From Pontibacterium sp964228735 (lineage in GTDB: Bacteria > Pseudomonadota > Gammaproteobacteria > Pseudomonadales > Balneatricaceae), in contig NZ_CAXRBQ010000106.1 in NCBI RefSeq assembly GCF_964228735.1, forward strand, positions 1 to 64,000: 64,000 nucleotides of DNA, given 5' to 3'. Positions 55,061-64,000 of the stretch are shown piece after piece (the stretch's first letter is position 1; the number at the start of each line of letters is the position of its first letter). Both the position numbers and the translations under genes were made by a program. The notes below the pieces were generated by a model. That model was not told where the DNA came from. It was given only the letters and a program-made list of their open reading frames with translations, and did no database searches.

Positions 55061-56632
55061 ATGATGACCAGACCGCTCCAACGTCTTGATACCGCCTTCA
55101 ACTGGTTATTAAGAGCCTTTATCCTCGGTGTGCTCGTACTGGCGGCATTCGCGATTGCCCAACCCGGTAACGCCGCCTTGCCTTCCATTCAGAAAGTCTT
55201 CAATCAGCACAGCGCTATCATGCTGTTGATTGATCCCGCCAGCGGCGGATTGATTGATGCTAACCCCGCAGCGGCGCGTTTCTACGGTTATTCACAGGAT
55301 CAGCTGCGAAAAATGAAGATCCAGCAGATCAATACGCTGACCCCGCAAGAGGTGGCTGCCGAGCGACAACGGGCCGCCGAACAGAATCGAAACTTCTTTA
55401 TCTTCCGCCACCGTCTGGCCAGTGGTGAAGTGCGTACGGTTGAGGTCTCCTCCGTACCTTTTATCTTTGACGACAAAAAACTCCTGTTCTCCATTGTGAA
55501 TGATGTGTCGGAGCTGCGTGAAACCCAGGAAGCGCTGTGGCATTACCAGTCCCAGCTGGAGGATATGGTCGATCGCCAAACCGAAGCCCTGCGTAAAGGT
55601 GATGAGCAACTGATTACGCTGTTGTTGGCAGGTTCGCTGGCATTGCTGCTGGCGGTACTGGTACTGATCCGTTTGCTGATAAAACGCAAGCAGGCTGAGG
55701 CGGCGCTGGATCTGGAGCGCAAGCGTCTGGATGAGATCATCCGTGGCACCAACGTGGGTACTTGGGAGTGGCGCATTGATACCGGCGAGATTGTGCTAAA
55801 TGATCGCTGGGCAGAGGTGCTGGGCTATAAACTGAACGAGCTGCAACCACTCAACATCGATACCCGGCTTGAGCTGATCCATCCGGAGGATCGTGCTCGC
55901 TCTGATGCGATGATCAGTGAGCTGTTCCGGAGTGAGATTGACCACTACGAATGTGAAGTGCGCTTGCTCCACAAAGCCGGACATTGGGTGTGGGTCATGG
56001 AGCGTGGCAATGTAGTGGAGTGGAGCGATAGTCGCAAACCGCTGCGTATGTCCGGTACCCACCAGGATATCAGCCTGCGTAAACAGCGGGATGAGCTAAT
56101 CAAATACCAGGCGCGTTATGATGCCCTCACCGGTCTTCTGAACCGTAGTGCCTTTCTTGAACGCTGTCGCCTGATGCTGGACGAGGCGCGGCTCAAGGAG
56201 GAACACGTCGCGTTGATGTTTGTGGACCTGAATAAATTCAAACCGGTCAACGATACCCTCGGTCATGAAGCGGGCGACAAGGTGCTGCGCGATGTTGCAA
56301 TCCGTATCCGATCCGCCGTACGTGAGCAAGATAGTGTGGCCCGCTTTGGTGGGGATGAGTTTGTAGTGTTGCTGTCCGGTTTGCATGATCGCGGCCCGAT
56401 CAACCGTATTGCGCATGATGTTCTCGAACAGATCTCCGCCCCTTACCAGGTGGACGAGGAAACACGTGTCAGGGTGGGTGCCAGTATCGGTGTGGCGATG
56501 TTCCCGGATGACGGTGACTCCATCGAAGCCCTGCTGCGCAACTCCGATTTCGCCATGTATGCTGCCAAACGCGGGGAGAAAGGTATCGTGGTGTATGCCG
56601 CGGAAGGAGCCGAATACGCCTGCGAGGTGTAA
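55061..56632 (+). CDS. Membrane PAS-PAS-GGDEF diguanylate cyclase
   Basis: 523 residues. A hydrophobic segment near 18-36 is followed by PAS domain 1 (about 45-155, PASGGLIDANPAAARFYGYS), a coiled section, a second membrane segment near 185-205, PAS 2 (about 225-345, GTNVGTWEWRIDTG) and GGDEF. GGDEF is intact near residue 430 with REQD before it. PAS 1 lies between the two membrane spans and is therefore likely periplasmic, unusual but not unique. The RstA-like regulator gene follows 70 bases downstream. Confidence 0.9.
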   Translation: MMTRPLQRLDTAFNWLLRAFILGVLVLAAFAIAQPGNAALPSIQKVFNQHSAIMLLIDPASGGLIDANPAAARFYGYSQDQLRKMKIQQINTLTPQEVAAERQRAAEQNRNFFIFRHRLASGEVRTVEVSSVPFIFDDKKLLFSIVNDVSELRETQEALWHYQSQLEDMVDRQTEALRKGDEQLITLLLAGSLALLLAVLVLIRLLIKRKQAEAALDLERKRLDEIIRGTNVGTWEWRIDTGEIVLNDRWAEVLGYKLNELQPLNIDTRLELIHPEDRARSDAMISELFRSEIDHYECEVRLLHKAGHWVWVMERGNVVEWSDSRKPLRMSGTHQDISLRKQRDELIKYQARYDALTGLLNRSAFLERCRLMLDEARLKEEHVALMFVDLNKFKPVNDTLGHEAGDKVLRDVAIRIRSAVREQDSVARFGGDEFVVLLSGLHDRGPINRIAHDVLEQISAPYQVDEETRVRVGASIGVAMFPDDGDSIEALLRNSDFAMYAAKRGEKGIVVYAAEGAEYACEV

Positions 56633-56702
56633 ACAAGCGGTTTGCCTAGCGTTCTCGGTTGGTTATGATCTCTGCCAGAGCAACAGCAAACAGGCGATAA
56701 GC

Positions 56703-57443
56703 GTGAGCACAGAAACCGGCGTTCAGATCCTTCTTATCGAAGACGATGTCAAACTGACCGAACTGCTTGATCTTTATCTGAGCCGCAACGGCTATCAGGT
56801 GGCGATCGGGCATTCCGGAAATGATGCGCAGCGCTTGATCGAAGCGGTGAATCCCGACCTGCTGATCCTGGACCTGATGTTGCCGGGCATGGATGGCTTG
56901 AGCATCTGCCGTGCGGTGCGTGCTTCTTACCACGGTAAGATCCTGATCCTGACCGCCAGCGATGACGATATGGACCAGGTGGCCGCACTGGAGATGGGCG
57001 CAGACGACTACGTGTGTAAACCGCTGCATCCGCGCGTGCTATTGGCCCGTATCCGTATGCTGTTGCGTCGACAGGATGAAGAGCAGCCTGAGAGTGCAGA
57101 CACCTCAAACAATCAGACTGCAACCGACACCCAAACTCTGAGCTTTGGGCAGTTGGCATTGAACGGTACCACCAAACGGGCGCTGTTGGCGGGTGAAACA
57201 GTCAACCTAACGCCGGCTGAATTTGACCTGCTCTGGTTACTGGCGCAGAACCCGGATACACCCCTGTCCCGTGAAGAGCTGGTGCGTGAAACCCGTGGTA
57301 TCGAGTACGACGGCGTCGACCGGACCATCGATAACCGTATCGTGACCCTGCGGAAAAAACTGCAGGATAACGCCTCCCAACCGCAGCGAATCATCACCGT
57401 GCGTGGCAAGGGCTACCTGTTTGTGGCGGACAGCTGGCACTGA
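56703..57443 (+). CDS. OmpR/RstA-type response regulator
   Basis: 246 residues from GTG 56703. The receiver domain has IEDD near residue 12, the phosphorylated D57 in LILDLMLPGMDG and the conserved lysine in DDYVCKP. The C-terminal winged helix reads LTPAEFDLLWLLAQNPDTPL then EYDGVDRTIDNRIVTLRKKL. It pairs with the kinase 143 bases downstream. The order and lengths resemble RstA-RstB, which I take as the nearest relatives. Confidence 0.93.
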   Translation: MSTETGVQILLIEDDVKLTELLDLYLSRNGYQVAIGHSGNDAQRLIEAVNPDLLILDLMLPGMDGLSICRAVRASYHGKILILTASDDDMDQVAALEMGADDYVCKPLHPRVLLARIRMLLRRQDEEQPESADTSNNQTATDTQTLSFGQLALNGTTKRALLAGETVNLTPAEFDLLWLLAQNPDTPLSREELVRETRGIEYDGVDRTIDNRIVTLRKKLQDNASQPQRIITVRGKGYLFVADSWH

Positions 57444-57586
57444 GACTGACCGTTCAGCTAAGTGGCCACTTACAAACCCATACATTTCTTCCCATGACCC
57501 TGGCACAGCCTGCTGCCACAATAGATTTCAGATTGAGCAATGTCGGGTTTACTATCACCTTTACCGGTTCGTAATCAGGTATCTTC

Positions 57587-58888
57587 ATGGCGCGCTTATT
57601 TGTCACCCTCTACGCAGGCATTATTGTCTCCCTTTTTATGTTTCTGGTGTCCGTTGAACTGGTCGCCATCTCACTTTCCTATGACGTTGAACGGCAGGAC
57701 AAGCGCAATACATTAATGGGCTACGTTGCGTTGTTGTCGGAGGTGCGGCAGCACGCGGGCGAGGAAGCGATGCAGCGGGCGATGCATAGCGTGGCCCGAA
57801 TGAACGAGATGATCGCGGCCGAAGTCACTGACCCAGAGATCCTGAATCATCCCAAGATCCAGGCCCTGCCAAGTCCGGGCGGAATCATGGCGGATATTGG
57901 CCGGGACGGGAATGATCCGGCCTACTTCCGCCTTGCCGGGGATAGTCGCGTATTCCGGGTGGCGGACGATCCTGATGCGGAACTTTGGGCCAAGGAACGC
58001 CTGCTGGATCGGATCTCCCTGTGGGGCGTGCTGATTGTCATCGCGCTGATCGTTGGCGCCTGGATGATCTACCTGCACCGTAAGCTAAAACGGCTGGAGA
58101 TCGCCTCTGGTCGCATTGCTGCCGGGGACTTCAGCGCCCGTGTCGGCGAAGACGCCCGCAGCCGTGTCGGTGGGCTGAACCATGCCTTTAACGGTATGGC
58201 TGAGCGGGTTGAGCAACTGATCGCCAGCCATAAACGCCTGACCAACGCGGTTGCCCATGAACTGCGCACGCCAATCTTTCGTCTGCGTTGCCAGCTTGAA
58301 CTGCTCGAACACGGTTGTGATCCCGCCGAGCATGACCAGTTTGTTGAAGGTATGGAAGCCGATCTGGAAGAGCTGGAAACCATGGTGGATGAACTGCTCA
58401 CCTTCGCCCGTATGGAGCGCTCAGATCTAGAGGTCGATCTGGTGCCAACCGATCTGGGGGAGTGGTTGAATCAGCAAATGTCCACGCTGAGTCGTAGTGC
58501 TAAGTTACCGGTATCGTTAAATGCAGGTGCTGCGATAGAAGCTCCAGTTGATACTAAATTGTTGCAGCGGGCGATCACCAACCTGGTCAGCAATGCGGAT
58601 AAACACGCTACCTCGGCGATTCAGATTAACGTGCATAAGGAATATAACCGGGTGATGCTCTGCGTGGATGACGACGGCCCGGGCATCCCCCCGTCTGAGC
58701 GTGAACGGGTACTGGAACCGTTTGAACGTCTCGACAGTGCCCGTGCCCGCAAGACCGGTGGTTATGGCCTTGGCCTGACTATCGTGCGGGAGATCGTCGC
58801 CTACCACCAGGGTGAATTGACCATCGACAGTGCTCCGATGGGGGGCGCACGTGTTTGTATTGTCCTGCCGATGACTTCGTCAGCCTAA
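57587..58888 (+). CDS. RstB-type sensor histidine kinase
   Basis: 433 residues, the same length as E. coli RstB. The N-terminal membrane segment (about 5-28), a short periplasmic domain of roughly 110 residues and a second segment near 146-164 lead to HAMP, then H224 in NAVAHELRTPIFRL. The ATPase domain has ITNLVSNADKH, DDDGPGIPPSE and GGYGLGLTIV. It phosphorylates the upstream regulator. The signal is unknown. Confidence 0.93.
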   Translation: MARLFVTLYAGIIVSLFMFLVSVELVAISLSYDVERQDKRNTLMGYVALLSEVRQHAGEEAMQRAMHSVARMNEMIAAEVTDPEILNHPKIQALPSPGGIMADIGRDGNDPAYFRLAGDSRVFRVADDPDAELWAKERLLDRISLWGVLIVIALIVGAWMIYLHRKLKRLEIASGRIAAGDFSARVGEDARSRVGGLNHAFNGMAERVEQLIASHKRLTNAVAHELRTPIFRLRCQLELLEHGCDPAEHDQFVEGMEADLEELETMVDELLTFARMERSDLEVDLVPTDLGEWLNQQMSTLSRSAKLPVSLNAGAAIEAPVDTKLLQRAITNLVSNADKHATSAIQINVHKEYNRVMLCVDDDGPGIPPSERERVLEPFERLDSARARKTGGYGLGLTIVREIVAYHQGELTIDSAPMGGARVCIVLPMTSSA

Positions 58889-59204
58889 GACCGCTTTGTA
58901 AGCAATTGTAAGGAGCTTTTCTGACAAACCCTTACAGACTGCAGATACTGTCAGCGCGGACTTGAGGCCAGAATACACTTATCAAAACTTGGATTGCAGC
59001 TGTAGGTATCGGTTACACATTCTGAATTTTGTATAACGCTCTATTTGCTCTATCAGCTCACTTGTTGATTTCTTAATCAGCACGGTCTCGATTCCGGAAC
59101 ATTTGAAGGGGTGACCGGAATCACTTCAGGGGCGGATTCATTTGGTTCGATGGTCTCACCGAGTTGTAGAATCCGCCCCTCCTTTTCTTTCCATTTTCTG
59201 CCAA
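58889..59204. other. Intergenic region between the kinase gene and mscK
   Basis: Both flanking genes end here, so it holds convergent 3' regions. TTGTAAGCAATTGTAAGGAG and a terminator-like structure are visible; no gene is seen. Confidence 0.4.
59128..59190 (+). terminator. Terminator-like stem with long loop
   Basis: Arms AGGGGCGGATTC (59128-59139) and GAATCCGCCCCT (59169-59180) are perfectly complementary over 12 bases with a 29-base loop and are followed by CCTTTTCTTT. It can end transcripts coming from the kinase gene. Confidence 0.6.
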
Positions 59205-62200
59205 TCAGCTTCCCGGCTTCTCCACCTTATGCAGATGCACATCCAACTGCGGGAAGGCGATCTCCAATCCGGCGTCCTTAAACTTCTGCGCGATCTTGGT
59301 GTTCACCCGGTGGGTCATCTCCAGGCGATCCGCCATCGCACTGACATGAATACGTAACTCCATGTTTAGCGTGCTATCGGCAAACAGTGTAAAGAAAGCC
59401 TCCGGTTTAGGATCTTTGAGAATCCTTTCCTCCTCAGATGCCGCTTCAACCAGAAGTTTACGTGCCAACTCGGTATCTGAGCCATACGCTACCCCTACTG
59501 GGATTACGATGCGGGTAATGGAATCGGTCAGTGACCAGTTGATCAATTGCTGGGTGATAAAGGCCTTATTGGGGATGATTACCTCTTTGCGGTCCCAGTC
59601 CACAATGGTGGTGGCGCGGATCTGGATCTTGGTAACGGTGCCGGTCAGGTTGTCGATGGTGACGGTGTCACCAATCCGCACCGGCTTCTCGAACAGGATG
59701 ATCAGGCCGGACACAAAGTTCGCCACGATCTCCTGCAAACCAAAGCCCAGGCCCACACCCAGTGCCGCAACCAGCCACTGCAGCTTGCTCCACTCCAGAC
59801 CAAAGCTGCCAAAGGCACCCAGAATACCCACCATGATCAGCACATACTTGATCAGCGAGCTGACCGCATAACCGGTGCCCGGTGTGAGATCCAGGTTACG
59901 CAGGATCAGCAGCTCCAGCAGGCCCGGCAGGTTATATGCAGCTAATAGGCTCAAGCCGAGAATCACCACGCCAAACAGCAGGGACTTCAGCGTAATTTGG
60001 CGTACGGTTTCGCCGTCGGCGGATACGGTGCTCCACAGCTCCACGTTGTCCAGTGCGCCGAAAAATGGCAGGAAACCTCCTAGGAAACCCCACAACATTG
60101 CCACCAACGCAACCAGGGTAGCGGTCTTGAGCAGGGTACGGGAATGGTCCGATACCGTCTGCAGATCCAAGTAGTTGGTCTTGAGCGGCTGTTCCTCTTC
60201 CGGGTTTTCACGGGCTGCCAGAATCTCCGCCCGACGTTCCTTGGCCCGGTCAAATTCCAGGCGACGTTCGGAGATCAGGACCAGTCGCATCCCCAGCTTG
60301 TAGAACACAATGGCCGCCAGCAGCACCATCAGGGTTTGCAACACGGCGTACACCATGAAGTTCACGGTGAAGGTGTAACCGGTCGCGGTCATCGCCAGCA
60401 TGGCAACATTGAACAGCACCAGAGCCGACAGCCAGAGCTCCGCGCGGGACCACCAACTGATCGATTCAGTGAGCTGGTTGAGCTGCGTTTTTACCCGCCA
60501 GAGGCTGGCCCAGAGCATGACAATAATAGTGATCAACGCCAGCATCACAACGCGCACCAGACCGGATCGGATCTCGTCCGAATCGATGTTCCACAGGTAG
60601 ATCTGCGCTAACAGAAGCGGCAGGCAGGTAACGTAGAGCACACCCAACCGTTGCCGCAGTGCCCGCACCAGGATTTCACTCATGTCGAAGTGGGTGGCAA
60701 ACAGACCGTGCGGTGTTTTCAGCCAGTTGCGCAAGCTGTGCACTACCCAGGTCGCAAACGCAGCGGTGAGCAGCATGACCGACCAGGTTTCGGCGTCCGG
60801 GTGGGCGGGATTGATCAACGAACGGCTCGCGGTCCACAAAGTGAGCGGCAGTGGCAGGGCGGTGAGGACCGACAGCACCATGGTTTGTACCGAATGGTGG
60901 AAGCGGTCGTGGATCACGTTGCCGATATGCTGACTCCACTGTTCACGCTCACGGCGATGGTAGTGGCTTAACCAGGTCAGGAAGCTGACCATGAAAAACA
61001 GCATGATGACCCGCAGTGCGGTGGAGTCATCGGCTTTCAGCAGTGGGTCGGGTTGTTCCTGGTTCCAGTGGTCCAGTACTTGGCCGATGCCCACAAATAT
61101 TTGCTTGGGCCACTGCAGATTAATGGGATTGGACACGGGGTTCCAGAGCAGTTGCTTGGTGAGCAGTTCGCTGTTGGTTTCGATCTGCTGGTTCAGCTGT
61201 TTTTCAATGCTGAGGATCTGGTTCAGCACGCCAACCTGCTGCTCATTGGCGTCGCTCAGACGGTTGATCAGACGCAGGCGGTCTTCCAGAATATCGCGGT
61301 AGATCGCCTGCTCGTTTTCGTTAAGCGTTGCCAGGATCGATTCGGGCAGTTGATTGCGATGCCCTTTGGCCTCGCTTTTTTTCTGCTCGAGCAGACTGCT
61401 TTCCAGACGCAGTAGATTGATGGCATTGGCTGTTTGCCGCGTATCTATCGGGTCGCGGTTGCTGAAGATGAAGCGACGCTGTTCGGGGCTAACGTGGCTC
61501 ACTTCCAGTTCCAGCTGCTGGGCGATGGAGCGGAAGGTGCTGCTCAGGGTCGTCAGCCGTTGTTGTAGCGCAAGGCGTTTGCGGTCGGTTTTTTCGATAC
61601 GGCTCAGCAGGGAGCGCAACTCGCCTGAAAGCTGCTGGTTTTCGGTATATGCGTTGGCGAGAAACGGGTGCACCCCGGTCTCGGTCAGGTCCTCATCCAG
61701 CTCCTGCAGGGTTTTTTCCGCTTCAGTGCGCTGGCGCATTTGCTTGAACTCGGTGAGCTGATCGCGCAACGCTGTTTGTTGCTGGCGCTCGCTGTCCAGC
61801 TGTTGCCAGGTGAGTTGTGCGATCTCGGCGCGGCGGGGTAGCACCAAGAGTTCCAACTCCAGCGCCTGTACACGTAGCTGACGTTCGGTGAAGGTAGCGC
61901 TTTCAAGTTGCTGACGCAGTTCATTGAAATCGCTCTGCTCGCCGCTCTCCTTGACCTCCAGATCAAGCTTCAGTCCTGTAAGCTGTTCGCGAATGGTTTG
62001 CTGGCGCTGCTCCGCCTGGGACTGGGCTTGCTTTTGCAAGGCCATGTCGCGCTCCAGCTCCAGCAGGCGGGTGTTTACCGAGGTCAGTTGCTGATCCAGA
62101 TCCTCGTCGTTGAGGCTTTCTGGCGATTGGATATCAACCGGCTTTAAGCCTTGTTCAACCGCGGTCTGAAGCGCTTTGATGGTGGCCGGCTGGTTGTCGA

Positions 62201-62435
62201 TCTCTGTCTGCAGATCGGTAATCTGGGTGCGCAGCTGAACCTGGCTCTGTTTGGCGGTCAGTATTTTTTGCAGCAGTTGTTTGCGGGTTTTATCGGTGGG
62301 ATTTTCGCTTTCACCGATCTGCTCAATCTGCTCCTGCAGCTGCTCAATATCCGTTTTGATATCGGCGCGGGTGACCCCTGAGAAGGTCAGAACGATAAAA
62401 CACAGCGTGAATAGCAGTGCACAAAACCGGGCCAT
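59205..62435 (-). CDS. mscK: MscK/KefA-type mechanosensitive channel
   Basis: 1076 residues from the ATG at 62435, chosen for AAGGAC six bases upstream and the signal peptide (MARFCALLFTLCFIVLTFSG) it opens; an in-frame start at 62660 is too long and overlaps hypF. Residues about 30-480 form a periplasmic coiled domain, then about ten membrane segments, and the MscS core near 880-1060 with GLGFGLQEIVANFVSGLI, RIGDTVTIDN and DWDRKEVIIPNKAFI. It opens under membrane tension to release solutes after osmotic downshock. Confidence 0.92.
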   Translation of the reverse strand: MARFCALLFTLCFIVLTFSGVTRADIKTDIEQLQEQIEQIGESENPTDKTRKQLLQKILTAKQSQVQLRTQITDLQTEIDNQPATIKALQTAVEQGLKPVDIQSPESLNDEDLDQQLTSVNTRLLELERDMALQKQAQSQAEQRQQTIREQLTGLKLDLEVKESGEQSDFNELRQQLESATFTERQLRVQALELELLVLPRRAEIAQLTWQQLDSERQQQTALRDQLTEFKQMRQRTEAEKTLQELDEDLTETGVHPFLANAYTENQQLSGELRSLLSRIEKTDRKRLALQQRLTTLSSTFRSIAQQLELEVSHVSPEQRRFIFSNRDPIDTRQTANAINLLRLESSLLEQKKSEAKGHRNQLPESILATLNENEQAIYRDILEDRLRLINRLSDANEQQVGVLNQILSIEKQLNQQIETNSELLTKQLLWNPVSNPINLQWPKQIFVGIGQVLDHWNQEQPDPLLKADDSTALRVIMLFFMVSFLTWLSHYHRREREQWSQHIGNVIHDRFHHSVQTMVLSVLTALPLPLTLWTASRSLINPAHPDAETWSVMLLTAAFATWVVHSLRNWLKTPHGLFATHFDMSEILVRALRQRLGVLYVTCLPLLLAQIYLWNIDSDEIRSGLVRVVMLALITIIVMLWASLWRVKTQLNQLTESISWWSRAELWLSALVLFNVAMLAMTATGYTFTVNFMVYAVLQTLMVLLAAIVFYKLGMRLVLISERRLEFDRAKERRAEILAARENPEEEQPLKTNYLDLQTVSDHSRTLLKTATLVALVAMLWGFLGGFLPFFGALDNVELWSTVSADGETVRQITLKSLLFGVVILGLSLLAAYNLPGLLELLILRNLDLTPGTGYAVSSLIKYVLIMVGILGAFGSFGLEWSKLQWLVAALGVGLGFGLQEIVANFVSGLIILFEKPVRIGDTVTIDNLTGTVTKIQIRATTIVDWDRKEVIIPNKAFITQQLINWSLTDSITRIVIPVGVAYGSDTELARKLLVEAASEEERILKDPKPEAFFTLFADSTLNMELRIHVSAMADRLEMTHRVNTKIAQKFKDAGLEIAFPQLDVHLHKVEKPGS

Positions 62436-62463
62436 GGGACGTCCTTTGAAATGTGGCAATAAG

Positions 62464-62479
62464 CTGTAGTGTACTACAG
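62464..62479. promoter_or_regulatory. Palindrome CTGTAGT-GT-ACTACAG between mscK and hypF
   Basis: Perfect seven-base arms with a two-base centre lie 29 bases before the mscK start and 134 bases before hypF, in the divergent promoter region. It may be an operator for either gene. Confidence 0.45.
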
Positions 62480-62612
62480 GGTTAGCGCTGGGCGAGGTGA
62501 ATACGAACATGGTGCTTTTGTCCGGTGTGCCTTGAAAATGTTCCCTCCTAACAGGGTTTCGTGGTCTGATAGTACGATTCAACACAGCAGTTCTGAGCAA
62601 CCAGATAGCAGT

Positions 62613-64000
62613 ATGACAGCACACAACGGATTTCGCCTGACCATCAACGGCCTTGTTCAAGGGGTCGGTTTTCGCCCCACCGTTTGGCGTATCGCCAATG
62701 ATTTAGGGTTGCATGGATCGGTGTTGAACGATGCCGGTGGTGTTGTGGTGGAATTGGTGGCAGATGTGTCACTGCGAGACAGGTTTATCGCCGAGTTGCA
62801 GGCCCAGTGCCCGCCACTGGCGCGTATCGATACGCTGGAATTTACCGGGGCTGTTGTGACCGATCCCGGTGCATTTGTTATCTCTGAAACCCAACAGGGC
62901 AGCGTGACCACTGGTTGTGCGCCCGATGCTGCCACGTGTCCTCAATGCCGGTCGGAGCTGTTTGATCCGTTCAATCGCCGTTTTCGTTATCCCTTTATCA
63001 ACTGCACCCACTGCGGGCCACGTCTTAGCATTATTCGCCAGATCCCCTATGACCGTGCGACCACCACCATGGCGCAGTTTACCCAATGCCCTGAGTGTCG
63101 GACGGAATATGAAGATCCGGCGGATCGACGCTTTCACGCCCAGCCCAACGCCTGTGCAACCTGCGGACCGCAGGTCTGGTTGGAAGATAATCAGGGGCAA
63201 AAACAGACTGTAGACGACCTCTTTTCTCTGTTGGCGGCCGCCTTGCGCGCAGGAAAGATTGTTGCGTTCAAAGGTCTGGGGGGCTTCCACCTGGCCTGTG
63301 ATGCGACGAATCCAGAAGCTGTGGCCGAGTTACGTCTGCGTAAACATCGACCGGATAAGGCCTTTGCTCTGATGGTGCGGGATCTGGATGTATTGCGCTC
63401 TTATGCTCATCTGGATAATAACGCTGCGAATCTGCTGACTGGCTCGGAAGCACCGGTGGTGCTGCTGGATGCGGTGGAAAACAGCGGATGCCCGCTAGCT
63501 GACAATGTGGCACCGGGGCAGTTTCAGCTGGGCTTTATGCTGCCTTATACTCCGCTGCATCTGTTGCTGATGGAAACCCTGGATGTACCCCTGGTGATGA
63601 CCAGCGGTAACCGTTCGGGTGCACCGCAGGCGATCAGCAATGAGGATGCACGCGATCAGCTTTCAGAGATTGCCGATCTGTTCCTGATGCATGACCGCCC
63701 GATCCAGAACCGGGTGGACGATTCGGTGGTTCGCCAGGTTGACGGACGCAGCCACTATCTGCGACGTGCGCGAGGATATGCGCCGACGTCACTGCCATTG
63801 CCACCGGGCTTTGACCTGTCCCCTGATCTGATTGCCCTGGGAGCCGAACTGAAAAATACTCTCTGCCTGATCCAGTCGGGCAGGGCGATCCTCACCCAGC
63901 ATCTTGGGGATCTGGAAGATGCCCGCACCTACGAGCAGTACCAGCATACGTTGTCGCTCTATCAGAATCTCTACCAGCACCAGAGTGACCTCTACGTGTG
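62613..64000 (+). CDS. hypF: Carbamoyltransferase HypF, partial (N-terminal part)
   Basis: 462 complete codons are present before the window ends. The order is an acylphosphatase domain (LTINGLVQGVGFRPTVWR near the start), two zinc fingers with CPQCRSEL, CTHCGPR, CPECRTEY and CATCGP (about residues 108-190), and a YrdC-like domain with GLGGFHLACDATN and MTSGNRSGAPQAI. HypF makes the cyanide ligands of the NiFe site by carbamoyl transfer to HypE. Its presence backs a functional hydrogenase in this genome. The C-terminal Kae1-like domain lies beyond the window. Confidence 0.95.
   Translation, partial: MTAHNGFRLTINGLVQGVGFRPTVWRIANDLGLHGSVLNDAGGVVVELVADVSLRDRFIAELQAQCPPLARIDTLEFTGAVVTDPGAFVISETQQGSVTTGCAPDAATCPQCRSELFDPFNRRFRYPFINCTHCGPRLSIIRQIPYDRATTTMAQFTQCPECRTEYEDPADRRFHAQPNACATCGPQVWLEDNQGQKQTVDDLFSLLAAALRAGKIVAFKGLGGFHLACDATNPEAVAELRLRKHRPDKAFALMVRDLDVLRSYAHLDNNAANLLTGSEAPVVLLDAVENSGCPLADNVAPGQFQLGFMLPYTPLHLLLMETLDVPLVMTSGNRSGAPQAISNEDARDQLSEIADLFLMHDRPIQNRVDDSVVRQVDGRSHYLRRARGYAPTSLPLPPGFDLSPDLIALGAELKNTLCLIQSGRAILTQHLGDLEDARTYEQYQHTLSLYQNLYQHQSDLYV

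Overview
The window looks like chromosomal DNA of a marine-type gammaproteobacterium, most likely an Oceanospirillales/Oceanospirillaceae relative. The evidence is an fxsA-groES-groEL arrangement with a sigma32-type promoter, a GroEL with a GGM-repeat tail, gammaproteobacterial-type TrhP/YegQ, PepQ, YajQ, AmpG and BtuB proteins, and a very rich set of c-di-GMP and PAS sensor proteins. The genus assignment is inference. I see no rRNA, tRNA, CRISPR array, transposase, integrase or prophage genes.

Layout. 1-1.4 kb: two terminators and nnrS. 1.5-9.3 kb: a vitamin B12 region with btuF-cobU-cobT-cobC on the plus strand and btuB-pduO on the minus strand behind a cobalamin riboswitch. An HDOD-GAF regulator and a small secreted protein with six mirror-symmetric cysteines lie between these two arms. 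9.3-13.4 kb: a ketopantoate reductase-like gene, yajQ, an AmpG-type permease whose stop codon lies inside a palindromic repeat, and a FabG-type reductase. 13.8-16.6 kb: fxsA and groES-groEL. 16.8-26.2 kb: a dipeptide uptake and breakdown locus (dppA, dppBCDF, an M14 carboxypeptidase, a LysR regulator, pepQ). 26.3-32.7 kb: a membrane-anchored coiled-coil protein, a glutathione transferase, thpR, trhP, a UbiA-type prenyltransferase and class I fumarase. 32.8-38.8 kb: an orphan solute-binding protein divergent from a large PAS-GGDEF-EAL protein, then a DHA2-type MFS pump.

38.9-42.7 kb: a hydrogen-sensing module made of a HupT/HoxJ-type kinase overlapping the small subunit (HoxB/HupU type), followed by a large subunit (HoxC/HupV type) that lacks the C-terminal maturation peptide. 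hypF, needed for making the NiFe site, begins at 62.6 kb and runs out of the window, so more hydrogenase genes may lie beyond. The response regulator and an energy-conserving hydrogenase are not seen here. 42.8-47.7 kb: a degenerate FmdB-type zinc-ribbon protein, a TonB-dependent receptor, a small unknown protein, an AraC regulator and a LysE-type exporter.

47.7-58.9 kb: a dense signalling block. It holds a Cache-HAMP membrane protein without an output domain followed at once by a DUF4388/PATAN-like protein, a PilJ-type diguanylate cyclase, an HD-GYP phosphodiesterase, two PAS-GGDEF proteins and an RstAB-like two-component pair. All four GGDEF domains in the window keep an intact active-site motif and an RxxD inhibitory site. 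59.2-62.4 kb: a KefA/MscK-type mechanosensitive channel.

The observations most worth a second look are the secreted twin-CX3C protein (6200-6490), the Cache-HAMP plus PATAN-like pair (47695-49311), the hydrogen sensor next to a large c-di-GMP gene set, a palindrome sitting on a -10 box ahead of the GGDEF-EAL gene, two palindromic repeat elements, and an identical 14-base tail after three independent terminators.
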